From Myxococcales bacterium (lineage in GTDB: Bacteria > Myxococcota_A > UBA9160 > SMWR01), in the NCBI GenBank assembly GCA_013215605.1, contig JABSQW010000015.1, positions 1-42,905 on the forward strand: DNA of 42,905 nt. Direction: 5' to 3'. Positions 6,798 through 15,212 of this stretch are shown one piece after another. Position 1 is the stretch's first letter. Every line of letters begins with the position of its first letter. A model generated the notes under the pieces. It did not search any database and was not told the DNA's origin. It saw only the letters and a program-made list of their open reading frames with translations. A program made the translations under genes and the position numbers.

Positions 6798-8711
6798 ATG
6801 AGCAGTGAGAGTCACGAGTTTCAGGCCGAGGTCAAGCAGCTCCTCGACCTGATGATCCACTCCCTCTATTCGAATCGAGACGTATTTCTGCGCGAGCTCA
6901 TCTCGAACGCGTCCGACGCGCTCGACTGTCGGCGCTTCGCGGGGCTCACGGAGACGTCTCTACAGCTCGACGGCGAGTACGCGATCCGTCTGGTGGCAGA
7001 TCCGGAGAAACGAACGCTCTCCGTGGAGGACAACGGCATCGGTATGACACGGGACGAGGTCGTGTCGAACCTCGGAACGATCGCTCGCTCCGGCGCGGTG
7101 GAGTTCCTCGCGACACTCGAAGCGAGCCGCAAGAGCGAAGGCTCGGGCGAGACCGCCCCCGAGCTGATCGGCCAGTTCGGCGTCGGCTTCTACGCGAGCT
7201 TCATGGTCGCCGAACGCGTCGAGGTACTCACCCGACACGCCGGCGCGCCTTCCGGCGTGCACTGGGAATCCGGTGGCGACGGCTCGTTCACCGTGAGCGA
7301 TGCCGAGCGCGAGACCTCCGGCACCACCATCACGCTCCATTTGCGCTCGAGCGAGGATGAGAACGAGCTCGCCGACTACACGAACGAGTGGGTGCTCCGC
7401 CAGATCGTCAAGCGCTACTCGGACTTCGTCGCGTATCCGATCCGCCTCGAAGTCGAGGGCGGCGAAACGCGTGAGAACGCCGACGAGCCCCTCAACTCGA
7501 TGAAGGCGATCTGGATCCGCCCCGCCGGCGAGGTGGACGACGACGAGCTGAAGGAGTTCTACAAGCACGTCTCGCACGACTGGAACGATCCACTCACCCA
7601 CGTGTGGGCGCGTATCGAGGGCACGTTCGAGGCGCGCGGCCTGTTGTTCGTTCCCAGCGTGGCCCCCTTCGACCTCTACCACCGAGAAATGGCGCACCGC
7701 GGGATCCAACTCTACGTGAAGCGCGTATTCATCATGGATGAGTGCCGGGAGCTCATGCCCGAGTATTTGCGCTTCGTGAAGGGCGTGGTCGACGCCGAGG
7801 ATCTCTCGCTCAACGTGTCGCGCGAGATGCTCCAACAGGACGCACAGATCGTGACCATTCGCACGCATCTCGTGAAGAAGGTCACCGAATCACTCCTCGC
7901 TCTGCGCCGCGACGACTCCGAGCGCTATCGCGAGTTCTGGGAGCAGTTCGGCCCCGTCCTGAAGGAGGGCCTCCTCGACCTCGCGGAAAAGCGAGAGAGG
8001 ATCTACGAGCTCATGCTCTGCGCGTCGACGCACCACGAGAGCCAGCTCACTGCGCTCGACGACGTGGTCGAACGAATGGCCGACGATCAGGAGACCTTCT
8101 ACTACCTGTCCTCCCCGAGTCTCGAAGTGGCCCGCAGCTCCCCGCACCTCGAGGCTTTCACAGCGCGCGGAATCGAGGTGCTGCTCTTCGCCGATCCAAT
8201 CGACGAGCTCTGGCTGAAGCGAATGCCGCCTGAATACCGCGACAAGCGCTGGCAATCGATCGACGAGGGCGAGATCGATCTCGGCAGCGCGCGGGAGAAG
8301 GAAAAGGCCAAGGAGGAGCGCAAGGACGAAGAGGACGCCTTCAAGGGTCTCATTGCCCGGCTGCGCGCCGGTGTGCAGAATGACGTGAAGGAAGTCCGCC
8401 TCTCGAGCCGACTCACCACTTCACCGGCCTGCCTGGTTCGCGACGAGGGAGATCTCTCGGGGCCGATGCTCGAGATCCTCAAGCAGTCGGGACGCGAAGT
8501 GCCAGACGTGAAGCCGATCCTCGAGATCAACCCCGAGCATCCGCTGGTCGAGCGGCTGAAGACGCTCCACGAAGAGAACGGCGACGACCCGCGTGTCGCC
8601 GAGTACGCCCAGCTCCTCTACGGGCAGGCGATGCTCGCCGACGGGGGACGCGTCGACGACCCGGTCGAGTTCAGCCGTCGCGTCACCGAACTGATGCTGG
8701 CGGCGTTGTAA
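6798..8711 (+). CDS. htpG: Hsp90 chaperone HtpG
   Basis: A 637-residue ATP-dependent chaperone of full family length. The N-terminal GHKL ATPase domain shows E33 and N37 in LRELISNASDA, VEDNGIGMT with D78, the lid segment NLGTIARSGAVEFL, and IGQFGVGFYASFMVA. The middle domain carries the ATP-contacting arginine region LNVSREMLQQD, and the C-terminal dimerisation part ends in VTELMLAAL. One oddity is the nearly invariant DALDK stretch after the ATP-site helix, which reads DALDC here. The ATG at 6798 is preferred because GAGGAA precedes it by seven bases; the ATG at 6783 lacks a ribosome site. Confidence 0.96.
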   Translation: MSSESHEFQAEVKQLLDLMIHSLYSNRDVFLRELISNASDALDCRRFAGLTETSLQLDGEYAIRLVADPEKRTLSVEDNGIGMTRDEVVSNLGTIARSGAVEFLATLEASRKSEGSGETAPELIGQFGVGFYASFMVAERVEVLTRHAGAPSGVHWESGGDGSFTVSDAERETSGTTITLHLRSSEDENELADYTNEWVLRQIVKRYSDFVAYPIRLEVEGGETRENADEPLNSMKAIWIRPAGEVDDDELKEFYKHVSHDWNDPLTHVWARIEGTFEARGLLFVPSVAPFDLYHREMAHRGIQLYVKRVFIMDECRELMPEYLRFVKGVVDAEDLSLNVSREMLQQDAQIVTIRTHLVKKVTESLLALRRDDSERYREFWEQFGPVLKEGLLDLAEKRERIYELMLCASTHHESQLTALDDVVERMADDQETFYYLSSPSLEVARSSPHLEAFTARGIEVLLFADPIDELWLKRMPPEYRDKRWQSIDEGEIDLGSAREKEKAKEERKDEEDAFKGLIARLRAGVQNDVKEVRLSSRLTTSPACLVRDEGDLSGPMLEILKQSGREVPDVKPILEINPEHPLVERLKTLHEENGDDPRVAEYAQLLYGQAMLADGGRVDDPVEFSRRVTELMLAAL

Positions 8712-8718
8712 CGTGCGT

Positions 8719-9159
8719 TCAGCCGGATAGCGCAGCCGCATTCGCGGCCATCCAATCGATCACGATCTTCGCGGAGTCGGCCGACCAACGGTCCTCGAGT
8801 CGCACGATGCGATCGCCTTCGAAGCTCGCGGTCTCCTCTCCCTCGGCGACGAGCGGCGGCGCGTCGCCAACCGTGTAGCTGACGCGCCAGCGCATCCACA
8901 CCGACTCGCCGCGTTCCTCGGGACCTTCGACGAGCACGAGCTCCCGGCTGTCGAACTTCCGGTCGAACCCGTCGAGAGACAGCTTCATGTAGGCGAAGAT
9001 CGCGTCGCGTCCCTCTTGCTTCCCGCCGAGCGGCGGTTCGCCGATGGTCTCGTAGACGGCATCCTGGGTGAAGTAGGGCTCGAGCACCGACGCGTCGTTG
9101 CCCTCGACGAACACCTCGAACGCATCAGCATACGCCTGAAATCGGTCGATCAAGCTCAT
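8719..9159 (-). CDS. SnoaL-like (NTF2-fold) protein
   Basis: A 146-residue single-domain protein with the NTF2/SnoaL-like pattern: an N-terminal helix (DRFQAYADAFEVF), a FTQDAVYETIG strand, GKQEGRDAIFAYM, then beta strands with WMRWRVSY and the late GDRIVRLEDRW motif. Members act as polyketide cyclases, isomerases, hydrolases or non-enzymatic binders, so no reaction can be given. It is convergent with htpG (7 bases between ends) and divergent from the CoA-transferase (130 bases between starts). Confidence 0.75.
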   Translation of the reverse strand: MSLIDRFQAYADAFEVFVEGNDASVLEPYFTQDAVYETIGEPPLGGKQEGRDAIFAYMKLSLDGFDRKFDSRELVLVEGPEERGESVWMRWRVSYTVGDAPPLVAEGEETASFEGDRIVRLEDRWSADSAKIVIDWMAANAAALSG

Positions 9160-9289
9160 GCGGAAGCTCCTGGCGGTTTCCCTGGATGCATCCTTTCACG
9201 TCGTCGCGCACCGCACAACTTTCCTGGACCGCGCCGGGAGCGATCCGCGTATCCTGATCCGAGACACTGGCCAAGAGGAGGCGCGCAGC

Positions 9290-11716
9290 GTGACGATTCC
9301 GCTCGACGGCGTGAAGGTGCTCGATCTCTCGACGGGAATCGCGGGTCCGTACGCGACCAAGCTCCTCGCAGATGCCGGGGCGGACGTGCTCAAGATCGAA
9401 TCGCCGGACGGCGACCCGATGCGCCGCTGGAAGGCGTCCGCCGCGCTCGGTCGCTCCAGCCCGCTCGAGCCCGGTGAGGACGGCGCGTTCTTCCGCTTCC
9501 TCAACACATCGAAGCGAAGCGCGGTCCTCGACCTCACCGCTCCGCGCGACCGCGGTGTCCTCCTCGCGCTGGCCGCCGAGGCAAACCTCGTGGTCGAGAG
9601 CGACATCCCCGGTGATCTCGACGCGCTCGGTGCGGGATACGGCGCGCTCAGCGCCGCGAATCCGGAGATCTCGCTCGTGTCTGTCACGCCCTGGGGCCAG
9701 GAAGGACCGTACGCGAAACGCCCCGCCACGGAGTTCACGCTGCAAGCCGAGACGGGCTCGATCGCGTATCGCGGCTACGCGGACCGCCCTCCCGTGGCCG
9801 CCGGTGGGAGCATCGGCGAATACGTGAGCGGAGCGTACGCGGCGGTGGGCGCCCTCGCGGCGCTGCTGAACGCGCGAAAGACCGGACACGGCGAACACGT
9901 CGACGTGTCGACGTTCGAGGCGATGCTCCTGAGCTTCCAGACCTTCCAGTACATCCACGCGCTGTTCGAGCCCGGTGTGCCCGCACCGCGCAATGTCGAG
10001 GTTCCCTCCATCGAGCCGGCGTCCGACGGCTGGGTGGGCTTCTGCACGATCACCGGACAGCAGTGGAAGGACTTCTGCCTCGTCATCGACCGGCCGGACC
10101 TCGCCGAGGAATCGGAACTGCTCACCAAGCGCTTCGAAAACATGGACCGAGTTCTCGCGGCTGTCCACGAGTGGACGCGGCAACACACGGTCGCCGAAGC
10201 GATCGAGAAGTCGGAGCTGTTGCGTGTGCCGGTCGCGCCGGTGGGCGACGGGCGGCGCGTTCTCGAGGTCGACCACTTCGTCGAGCGCGGTGTGTTCGTC
10301 GAGAACCCGGCGGGGTTCAAACAACCGCGCGTGCCCTATCGCCTCGGGGTCGGCGACAACCGCGCCTTCAGCAAGGCGCCCTCACTCGGCGAGCACACCG
10401 AAACGGTACGGCGCGAAGCCGCCTCTGTGGATGGCGGTTCGCATCCGGTAGCTGGACCGAAGCCCACGGGTCCGCCGCGGCCCCTCGACGGGATCGTCGT
10501 CGCAGACTTCAGCGCGTTCTGGGCCGGCCCCGTCGCCGCCTCGGCGTACGCGGCCCTCGGCGCCGACGTCATCAAGATCGAATCGATCCAACGCCCCGAT
10601 GGCATGCGCTTCGCGAGCGGTATCACGCCGAAGGAGGGCCAGGTCCTCTGGGAGTTGTCGCCCGTCTTCCACGGTTCGAACACGGGAAAGCGCGCCATCA
10701 CACTCGACCTCGAGCGTGAAGACGGCGTGTCGCTCGCACGCCAGCTGATTGAAAAGGCCGACATCGTCATCGAGAACTTCTCGCCGCGCGTCATCGAGCG
10801 CTTCGGACTCGGCTGGGAACAGGTCCACGCCCTCAACCCGAATGCCATCATGGTACGCATGCCGGCGTTCGGACTCGACGGCCCGTGGCGTGACCGTACC
10901 GGCTTCGCCATGACGATCGAGCAGGCGACCGGCCTGGCCTGGACCACGGGCTATCCCGATCGCGCACCGCTCGTTCCGCGCGGCTCGTGCGATCCGCTGG
11001 GGGGGATGACGACGGTGTTCGCGACGCTGCTCGCCCTCGAGGTGCGAAGACTGGGAGGAGGCGGCCAGCTCCTGGAGGTGCCCCTCGTCGAAGTGGGACT
11101 GAACGCGGCCGCCGAGCAGGTCGCGGAGTGGACCGCATACGGCGAGCTCCTCGAACGCGACGCGAACCGCGGCCCCGGCGCAGCGCCCCAGGGCGTATAC
11201 GCTGCGGCCGACGGCCAGGACGTCGCGATCGCCGTGGCTTCTGACGCGCAGTGGGAGGCGCTCGCAGACGTGCTGGCGGACTTCGGAGGGAGCAGCGTCG
11301 ATTGGGTGCGAAGCCCCTCGCTCGCGAGCGCGGGCGGGCGCCGCGCGGCGCATAACGACATCGACGAACGTCTGGCGGCCTGCATCGCCGGACGCGACGC
11401 CGAGGACTGGGCCGACGCACTCACGGCCGCGGGCGTTCCGAGCGCCCGCCTGCGCAACGCGCGAGAGATCCGGCCCCACGCTCACCTCGACTCGCGCGGC
11501 TTCTTCGTCACCCTCGATCACCCGGTGGTCGGTGCCGTCGGGTACCCGAGCTTCCCGATGCGCTTCTCGGGCGCGTACCTCCCGGTGCGAACCCCCCCGC
11601 CCACGCTCGGCCAACACAACGAGGTCGTGCTGCGCGAGGTTCTAGGACTCGACGACCCGCAGATCGAGAAGCTCCGCGCGGATGAAGTGATCGGAGAGCG
11701 ACCGACGTTCATGTAG
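9290..11716 (+). CDS. Tandem CaiB/BaiF (family III) CoA-transferase
   Basis: An 808-residue protein made of two fused family III CoA-transferase units, about 1-380 and 396-805. Each begins with the family pattern: LDGVKVLDLSTGIAGPYAT with LADAGADVLKIESP in the first, LDGIVVADFSAFWAGPVAA with LGADVIKIES in the second. Single-unit enzymes of about 400 residues work as interlocked dimers, so this fusion may be an internal dimer. At the position of the catalytic aspartate the first half has E177 (GSIGEYVSG) and the second D568 (GSCDPLGG), so the two sites may not be equal. It probably moves CoA between carboxylic acids in a degradative pathway. The GTG at 9290 is chosen for GAGGAGG eight bases upstream; an upstream ATG at 9158 adds an unlikely 44-residue extension. 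A terminator-like hairpin follows. Confidence 0.88.
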   Translation: MTIPLDGVKVLDLSTGIAGPYATKLLADAGADVLKIESPDGDPMRRWKASAALGRSSPLEPGEDGAFFRFLNTSKRSAVLDLTAPRDRGVLLALAAEANLVVESDIPGDLDALGAGYGALSAANPEISLVSVTPWGQEGPYAKRPATEFTLQAETGSIAYRGYADRPPVAAGGSIGEYVSGAYAAVGALAALLNARKTGHGEHVDVSTFEAMLLSFQTFQYIHALFEPGVPAPRNVEVPSIEPASDGWVGFCTITGQQWKDFCLVIDRPDLAEESELLTKRFENMDRVLAAVHEWTRQHTVAEAIEKSELLRVPVAPVGDGRRVLEVDHFVERGVFVENPAGFKQPRVPYRLGVGDNRAFSKAPSLGEHTETVRREAASVDGGSHPVAGPKPTGPPRPLDGIVVADFSAFWAGPVAASAYAALGADVIKIESIQRPDGMRFASGITPKEGQVLWELSPVFHGSNTGKRAITLDLEREDGVSLARQLIEKADIVIENFSPRVIERFGLGWEQVHALNPNAIMVRMPAFGLDGPWRDRTGFAMTIEQATGLAWTTGYPDRAPLVPRGSCDPLGGMTTVFATLLALEVRRLGGGGQLLEVPLVEVGLNAAAEQVAEWTAYGELLERDANRGPGAAPQGVYAAADGQDVAIAVASDAQWEALADVLADFGGSSVDWVRSPSLASAGGRRAAHNDIDERLAACIAGRDAEDWADALTAAGVPSARLRNAREIRPHAHLDSRGFFVTLDHPVVGAVGYPSFPMRFSGAYLPVRTPPPTLGQHNEVVLREVLGLDDPQIEKLRADEVIGERPTFM

Positions 11717-11720
11717 TTCC

Positions 11721-11753
11721 GGCCCGGGGAAAGGGCCACGGTGGGTTTTTTTT
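11721..11753 (+). terminator. Rho-independent terminator-like hairpin after the CoA-transferase
   Basis: GGCCC at 11721-11725 and GGGCC at 11733-11737 can form a short GC stem with a 7-base loop, followed by eight thymines at 11746-11753. The T-run is eight bases from the stem, farther than ideal, so termination efficiency is uncertain. It lies four bases after the stop codon. Confidence 0.5.
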
Positions 11754-12025
11754 CGAAAAGTTCGGGTGTCGGCGAATTGACGAATTCCCGCCGGGGCCGA
11801 TGACCGGACGGTGGGTTCCCCACGCGATCTTCCGTCAACCATCTGACAGTCTCCGGTGTTGCTGCACCACCACCCGCAAGAGCACCGCGATCAACGACCT
11901 CCCGCGATTTCCCCCGAGGAACGACGCCGGGGATCCCGGCCGCCCCCAACTCCTGAACGGGTGAGTTCTCTTTCGGGAGGTGGCGACCAGCGGTATGTTC
12001 GCTGTGCGCGCCAAGGAGGACCCCC
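11754..12025. other. Intergenic region between CoA-transferase and lipoprotein
   Basis: About 270 bases with no convincing gene or RNA. It should contain the promoter of the lipoprotein gene, but no clear -35/-10 pair stands out. The right end holds a strong ribosome site, AAGGAGGA at 12013-12020, ahead of the ATG at 12026. Confidence 0.4.
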
Positions 12026-12793
12026 ATGCCCCTCACGCATCTCGACCCCAGGCCACCGATCGCACCAAGCCACCCCGTCATCGTGACGCTGATCGCTGCT
12101 CTACTGGTGGCGAGCGGCTGCGCGACCCCCCCGAGCACGCCTTCGAACGCGCAGCCCGCGGTCGATTCGATCGAGCCCTTCGACCCAAAGCGGGAAGTCG
12201 CGAGAATCATGATGGGCCCGATGGCCGTCGTGACGCAGGACGGGCTCCACATGGTGGAGGCGAATTCACCGGGTGCCATCTTCGTGAAGGCTCCGCACCC
12301 CAACCTCTACTCGTACAACAAGATCATGTTGGCGCCGGTCGCGATGAGCTACAAAGCGACCTCCCAGCGCCGGCGCTCGAACCAGGAGCTCGAGATCGGC
12401 CGCCACATCCGTGCCGCACTCGTCAGAGAGCTGGCGAAGAGCGCGGGGTGGGAGCTCGTGCGACGTCCCGCCAAGGACGTCCTTCGCGTTCGGCTGTCGA
12501 TCCTGGAGTTGGATATCCTCGACCCCGCGCCCCCGTCCGGCAGCGCAATCACCCAATTCGTCGCGTCCTCGGGTCGCGTCACGCTCGTGATGGATCTGCG
12601 CGATTCCCTGACGGACCAACCGCTGCTGCGCTTCGTCGAACGGGGTGCGCTGCCCGGCGGCTTCTACTCGGATCCGAGCTCCCTCGAAGTCGACCGCGTG
12701 AAGAACGCAGTCGACGGTTTCGCGTTCGACACGAGTCGAAACCTCGAGATGTTCCACAACCACGTGCAGAAGATCCGTGAGGCCGAGAGTTAG
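12026..12793 (+). CDS. Putative lipoprotein, DUF3313-like
   Basis: A 255-residue predicted lipoprotein: a hydrophobic segment at 18-29 ends in VASGC with the cysteine at 32. The mature part (YNKIMLAPVAMSY near 93-105, a helical NQELEIGRHIRAALVREL segment, then beta strands VLRVRLSILELDI and GRVTLVMDLRDSLTDQPLLRF) resembles the general plan of DUF3313-type lipoproteins. These bind or assemble at the outer membrane, but their function is unknown. The family call is by pattern only and could be wrong; the lipoprotein call is firm. It stands alone after a terminator and converges on a luciferase-like gene across a strong hairpin. Confidence 0.7.
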   Translation: MPLTHLDPRPPIAPSHPVIVTLIAALLVASGCATPPSTPSNAQPAVDSIEPFDPKREVARIMMGPMAVVTQDGLHMVEANSPGAIFVKAPHPNLYSYNKIMLAPVAMSYKATSQRRRSNQELEIGRHIRAALVRELAKSAGWELVRRPAKDVLRVRLSILELDILDPAPPSGSAITQFVASSGRVTLVMDLRDSLTDQPLLRFVERGALPGGFYSDPSSLEVDRVKNAVDGFAFDTSRNLEMFHNHVQKIREAES

Positions 12794-12838
12794 GCCTCAT
12801 CCGGCTGCTGACGGCGGCTGAACCCGCGCGCGTTCAAT

Positions 12839-12874
12839 GCGAGCGCGGCTGGAGAGGACTCCGGCCGCGCTCGC
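12839..12874. terminator. 16-bp hairpin between convergent genes
   Basis: GCGAGCGCGGC at 12839-12849 pairs perfectly with 12864-12874; inside it a T-G wobble and GGAG/CTCC continue the stem around an AGGA loop (12855-12858). This is a 36-base hairpin with 16 paired positions, placed between the ends of the lipoprotein (plus) and the luciferase-like gene (minus). Position and symmetry suggest a bidirectional terminator, but neither side has a T-run. Confidence 0.6.
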
Positions 12875-12919
12875 CCGCCAAGCTGCGGCGATCGCATTCG
12901 CCTCCCGCCGCGCTCCCGA

Positions 12920-13843
12920 CTATCGAGCGGCGAGACATTCGAGCGTCCGCGCCCGGGAGGCCTGCTTGTCTGGGCCAACCGCGAACGGCGCTGCCAGCAG
13001 GTCGGTGAGGCCCGCACTTTCGAAGGCCCGGAGCCGATCTCGCACGTGCTTCTCACTTCCGACGATGCACACGTCAGCCGCCTTCTCGCCGTCGCCCAGG
13101 GCGACGACGCGCTGATACCGCGGGATCGCGTCGTACGTGGCGAAGTGTTCCGCCGTCGCCTTCTTCGCCGCCTCGAGATCGTCGGTGACGGTCACGGGCA
13201 CGACGGTACCCACTCGCGGCTCCGGACGGCCGGCAGCAGCAGCCGCTTCGCGAACGGCCGGTCCGATGACGCGCTCGATCGCTCCCTCGTCGCACCACGT
13301 CGCGATCGTTCCGTCGGCCACCTCTCCCGCCGCCTTCAGCATGAGCGGCCCGAGGGCCCCAATGAGAATGGGCATCGGCGCCGCGCCCGGCGTGCCGTAC
13401 ATGGCGTCGATCCGGAAGATCTCACCCGAGTGGCCGACATGTCCCTTGCCGTCCCCGGCCGCGCGTAGGACTTCGACGTACTCGCGTACGTGTCGCGCCG
13501 GGCGGTCGAACCGGACGCCGTGCATCTGCTCGATCACTACCTGCTGCGAGGAGCCGATCCCGAGCGTGAGGCGATCGCCGAGCACACCGCGCAAGGAGTT
13601 CGCCTGACGGGCGAGGGCAAGCGGGTGGAAGAGATAGGTCGGAATCACGGCGCTTCCGAGCTCGATCCTCTCGGTGACCTCCGACGCGGCTTGCAGAGCC
13701 ACGATCGAGTCGAGGCTCCACGGCAGGTACGGCACCCAGGCGGAATCGAGGCCCAGGGCTTCAACGCGGCGTGCGCGCTCGCGCACCTCGAAAAGGTCGG
13801 AAGGCTCACCCCACGTCTCACTGACGAACACTCCGATGCGCAT
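12920..13843 (-). CDS. LLM-class F420-dependent oxidoreductase (TIGR03564-like)
   Basis: A 307-residue luciferase-like TIM-barrel protein. It opens with MRIGVFVSE and continues with the family segments RARRVEALGLDSAWVP, IELGSAVIPTYLFHPLALARQA, GDRLTLGIGSS, and PMPILIGALGPLMLKAAGEVADGTI, ending with a LTDLLAAPF strand. These match the F420-dependent MSMEG_4879-type subfamily better than FMN luciferases, but the cofactor cannot be proved from sequence. It would transfer hydride between F420 and an unknown organic substrate in the cytoplasm. The gene lies 31 bases after the sulfatase-like gene on the same strand, so it could be read from the same transcript. Confidence 0.85.
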   Translation of the reverse strand: MRIGVFVSETWGEPSDLFEVRERARRVEALGLDSAWVPYLPWSLDSIVALQAASEVTERIELGSAVIPTYLFHPLALARQANSLRGVLGDRLTLGIGSSQQVVIEQMHGVRFDRPARHVREYVEVLRAAGDGKGHVGHSGEIFRIDAMYGTPGAAPMPILIGALGPLMLKAAGEVADGTIATWCDEGAIERVIGPAVREAAAAAGRPEPRVGTVVPVTVTDDLEAAKKATAEHFATYDAIPRYQRVVALGDGEKAADVCIVGSEKHVRDRLRAFESAGLTDLLAAPFAVGPDKQASRARTLECLAAR

Positions 13844-13874
13844 GGCGCCATTCTGCCACGCCTCGAGACGGACG

Positions 13875-15212
13875 TCAGCGAGCCGGAGAAGCGTCGAGAT
13901 AACCGAGCGCTTCGAGCTGCCGGCTCGTCTCGGCGTCGATCTCGGCGCGGGGGGGCGGGTCCACGCTCACGACCTCGGCGCGTCTCGCAATCTCGGCGAG
14001 CTCGGCAAGGACCGCCGATTGGGCGCCCGTGGCCACAAGGTCCTCTCGCGCACCAGGATCCGCCTCGAGATCGTAGAGTTCGGCGGTCCCGGTAGCCCGC
14101 TCGCGCACGAAGAGGTGGTTGCGCCAGACGACGCCCACGTAGTCGCGGTCGGGCGCATGTCTCGACAACCCTCCCACGGTGATTGCCGGGCGTTCGTCAC
14201 CCCGCTGCAAACCGAGCGGAAGCAACACGCGTCCTTCGAACCCGTCGGGGATCGGGACTCGCGCGAGCGACAGCAGCGTCGGCGCGACATCGATTCCACT
14301 GACGACGTCGGTGACGCGCCCACCTTCGCGGAGAAGTCCGGGGGCGTGGACGATCCACGGGACCCGGTGGAGCTCGGGATACACGTCTTGTCCGTGTTCG
14401 GGGCGGCCGTGCTCTCCGAACGCCTCACCGTGATCGGAGGTCACCGCGACGATCGCTCCGTCGAGAAAGCCGCGCGAGCCGAGCGCTCGCAGCATGTCGC
14501 CGATGGCGGCGTCGAGTTCCCGGACCCCACCCGCATAGAGGGCGCGAACGCGGGCCCGAACGTGCGGTCCGTCGAGCAGCTCCTTGCGATACCGCTCCTC
14601 CAGCACGGCGTCCGGCAGGCGCCCCTGGGCCGGACCGCGCAGGGGGGGCACGTCGAAGAACGCGGGCGAGGGTCGGTACGGCGCGTGGACGTCCAGATAG
14701 TGGAGAAACAGGAACGTCGGACGCTGCGACGGCTCCTCGAGCCACGCGAGCGCGGTCCGGTTTACGATATCGGCAATCCCCACGGTGGATTCGTAGCGCT
14801 CGAAGCCGGCTCCGAAGGCGAAGCGATCCGTGATCCACGGGTTGCTGTTGACGCCGAGGGTCCGGTAGCCAGCCGACGCGAAGGCCTCTGCGAGTGTCGT
14901 GAGCTCCGCCGGTAACGCGTGCTCCTCGAGGCGCACGCCGTGGCGCGCGGCACTTCGCGCCGTGAAGATCGACGCCATCGACGGCTTCGTCCATGTCGCC
15001 GGTGCGATCACCTGTTCGAACAGCACGCCGCGCGCCGCGAGCTCATCGAGATTGGGGCTCGCGGCGTCCCCGGCGCCGTACGCTCCAAGAGCATCGGCGC
15101 GCAGCGTGTCGATCAGGATGAGCACGACATTCGGCCGCTCGCCCTCGACGGAGCACGCGAGAAGAATCGAGGTGACGGCGAGCAGCGTGGGCGGTGTGGA
15201 TCGGCGGGTCAC
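13875..15212 (-). CDS. Sulfatase-fold lipoprotein without formylglycine cysteine
   Basis: A 445-residue alkaline-phosphatase-superfamily protein (PF00884 fold). The N-terminus is a lipoprotein signal ending in SILLAC, cysteine at 20. Metal-site motifs are present: NVVLILIDTLRADALGAYG with D35, and TSDHGEAFGEHG near 245-256. At the nucleophile position, where sulfatases have CxPxR, the sequence is T75-K-P-S-M, so neither the formylglycine precursor nor the following arginine is present. It is therefore more likely a phosphate- or phosphoglycerol-type hydrolase/transferase using threonine, or inactive, than a true sulfatase. It starts at a GTG overlapping the stop of the upstream glycosyltransferase by four bases, a sign of coupled translation, and probably acts on the product of that pair in the periplasm. 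Confidence 0.8.
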   Translation of the reverse strand: MTRRSTPPTLLAVTSILLACSVEGERPNVVLILIDTLRADALGAYGAGDAASPNLDELAARGVLFEQVIAPATWTKPSMASIFTARSAARHGVRLEEHALPAELTTLAEAFASAGYRTLGVNSNPWITDRFAFGAGFERYESTVGIADIVNRTALAWLEEPSQRPTFLFLHYLDVHAPYRPSPAFFDVPPLRGPAQGRLPDAVLEERYRKELLDGPHVRARVRALYAGGVRELDAAIGDMLRALGSRGFLDGAIVAVTSDHGEAFGEHGRPEHGQDVYPELHRVPWIVHAPGLLREGGRVTDVVSGIDVAPTLLSLARVPIPDGFEGRVLLPLGLQRGDERPAITVGGLSRHAPDRDYVGVVWRNHLFVRERATGTAELYDLEADPGAREDLVATGAQSAVLAELAEIARRAEVVSVDPPPRAEIDAETSRQLEALGYLDASPAR

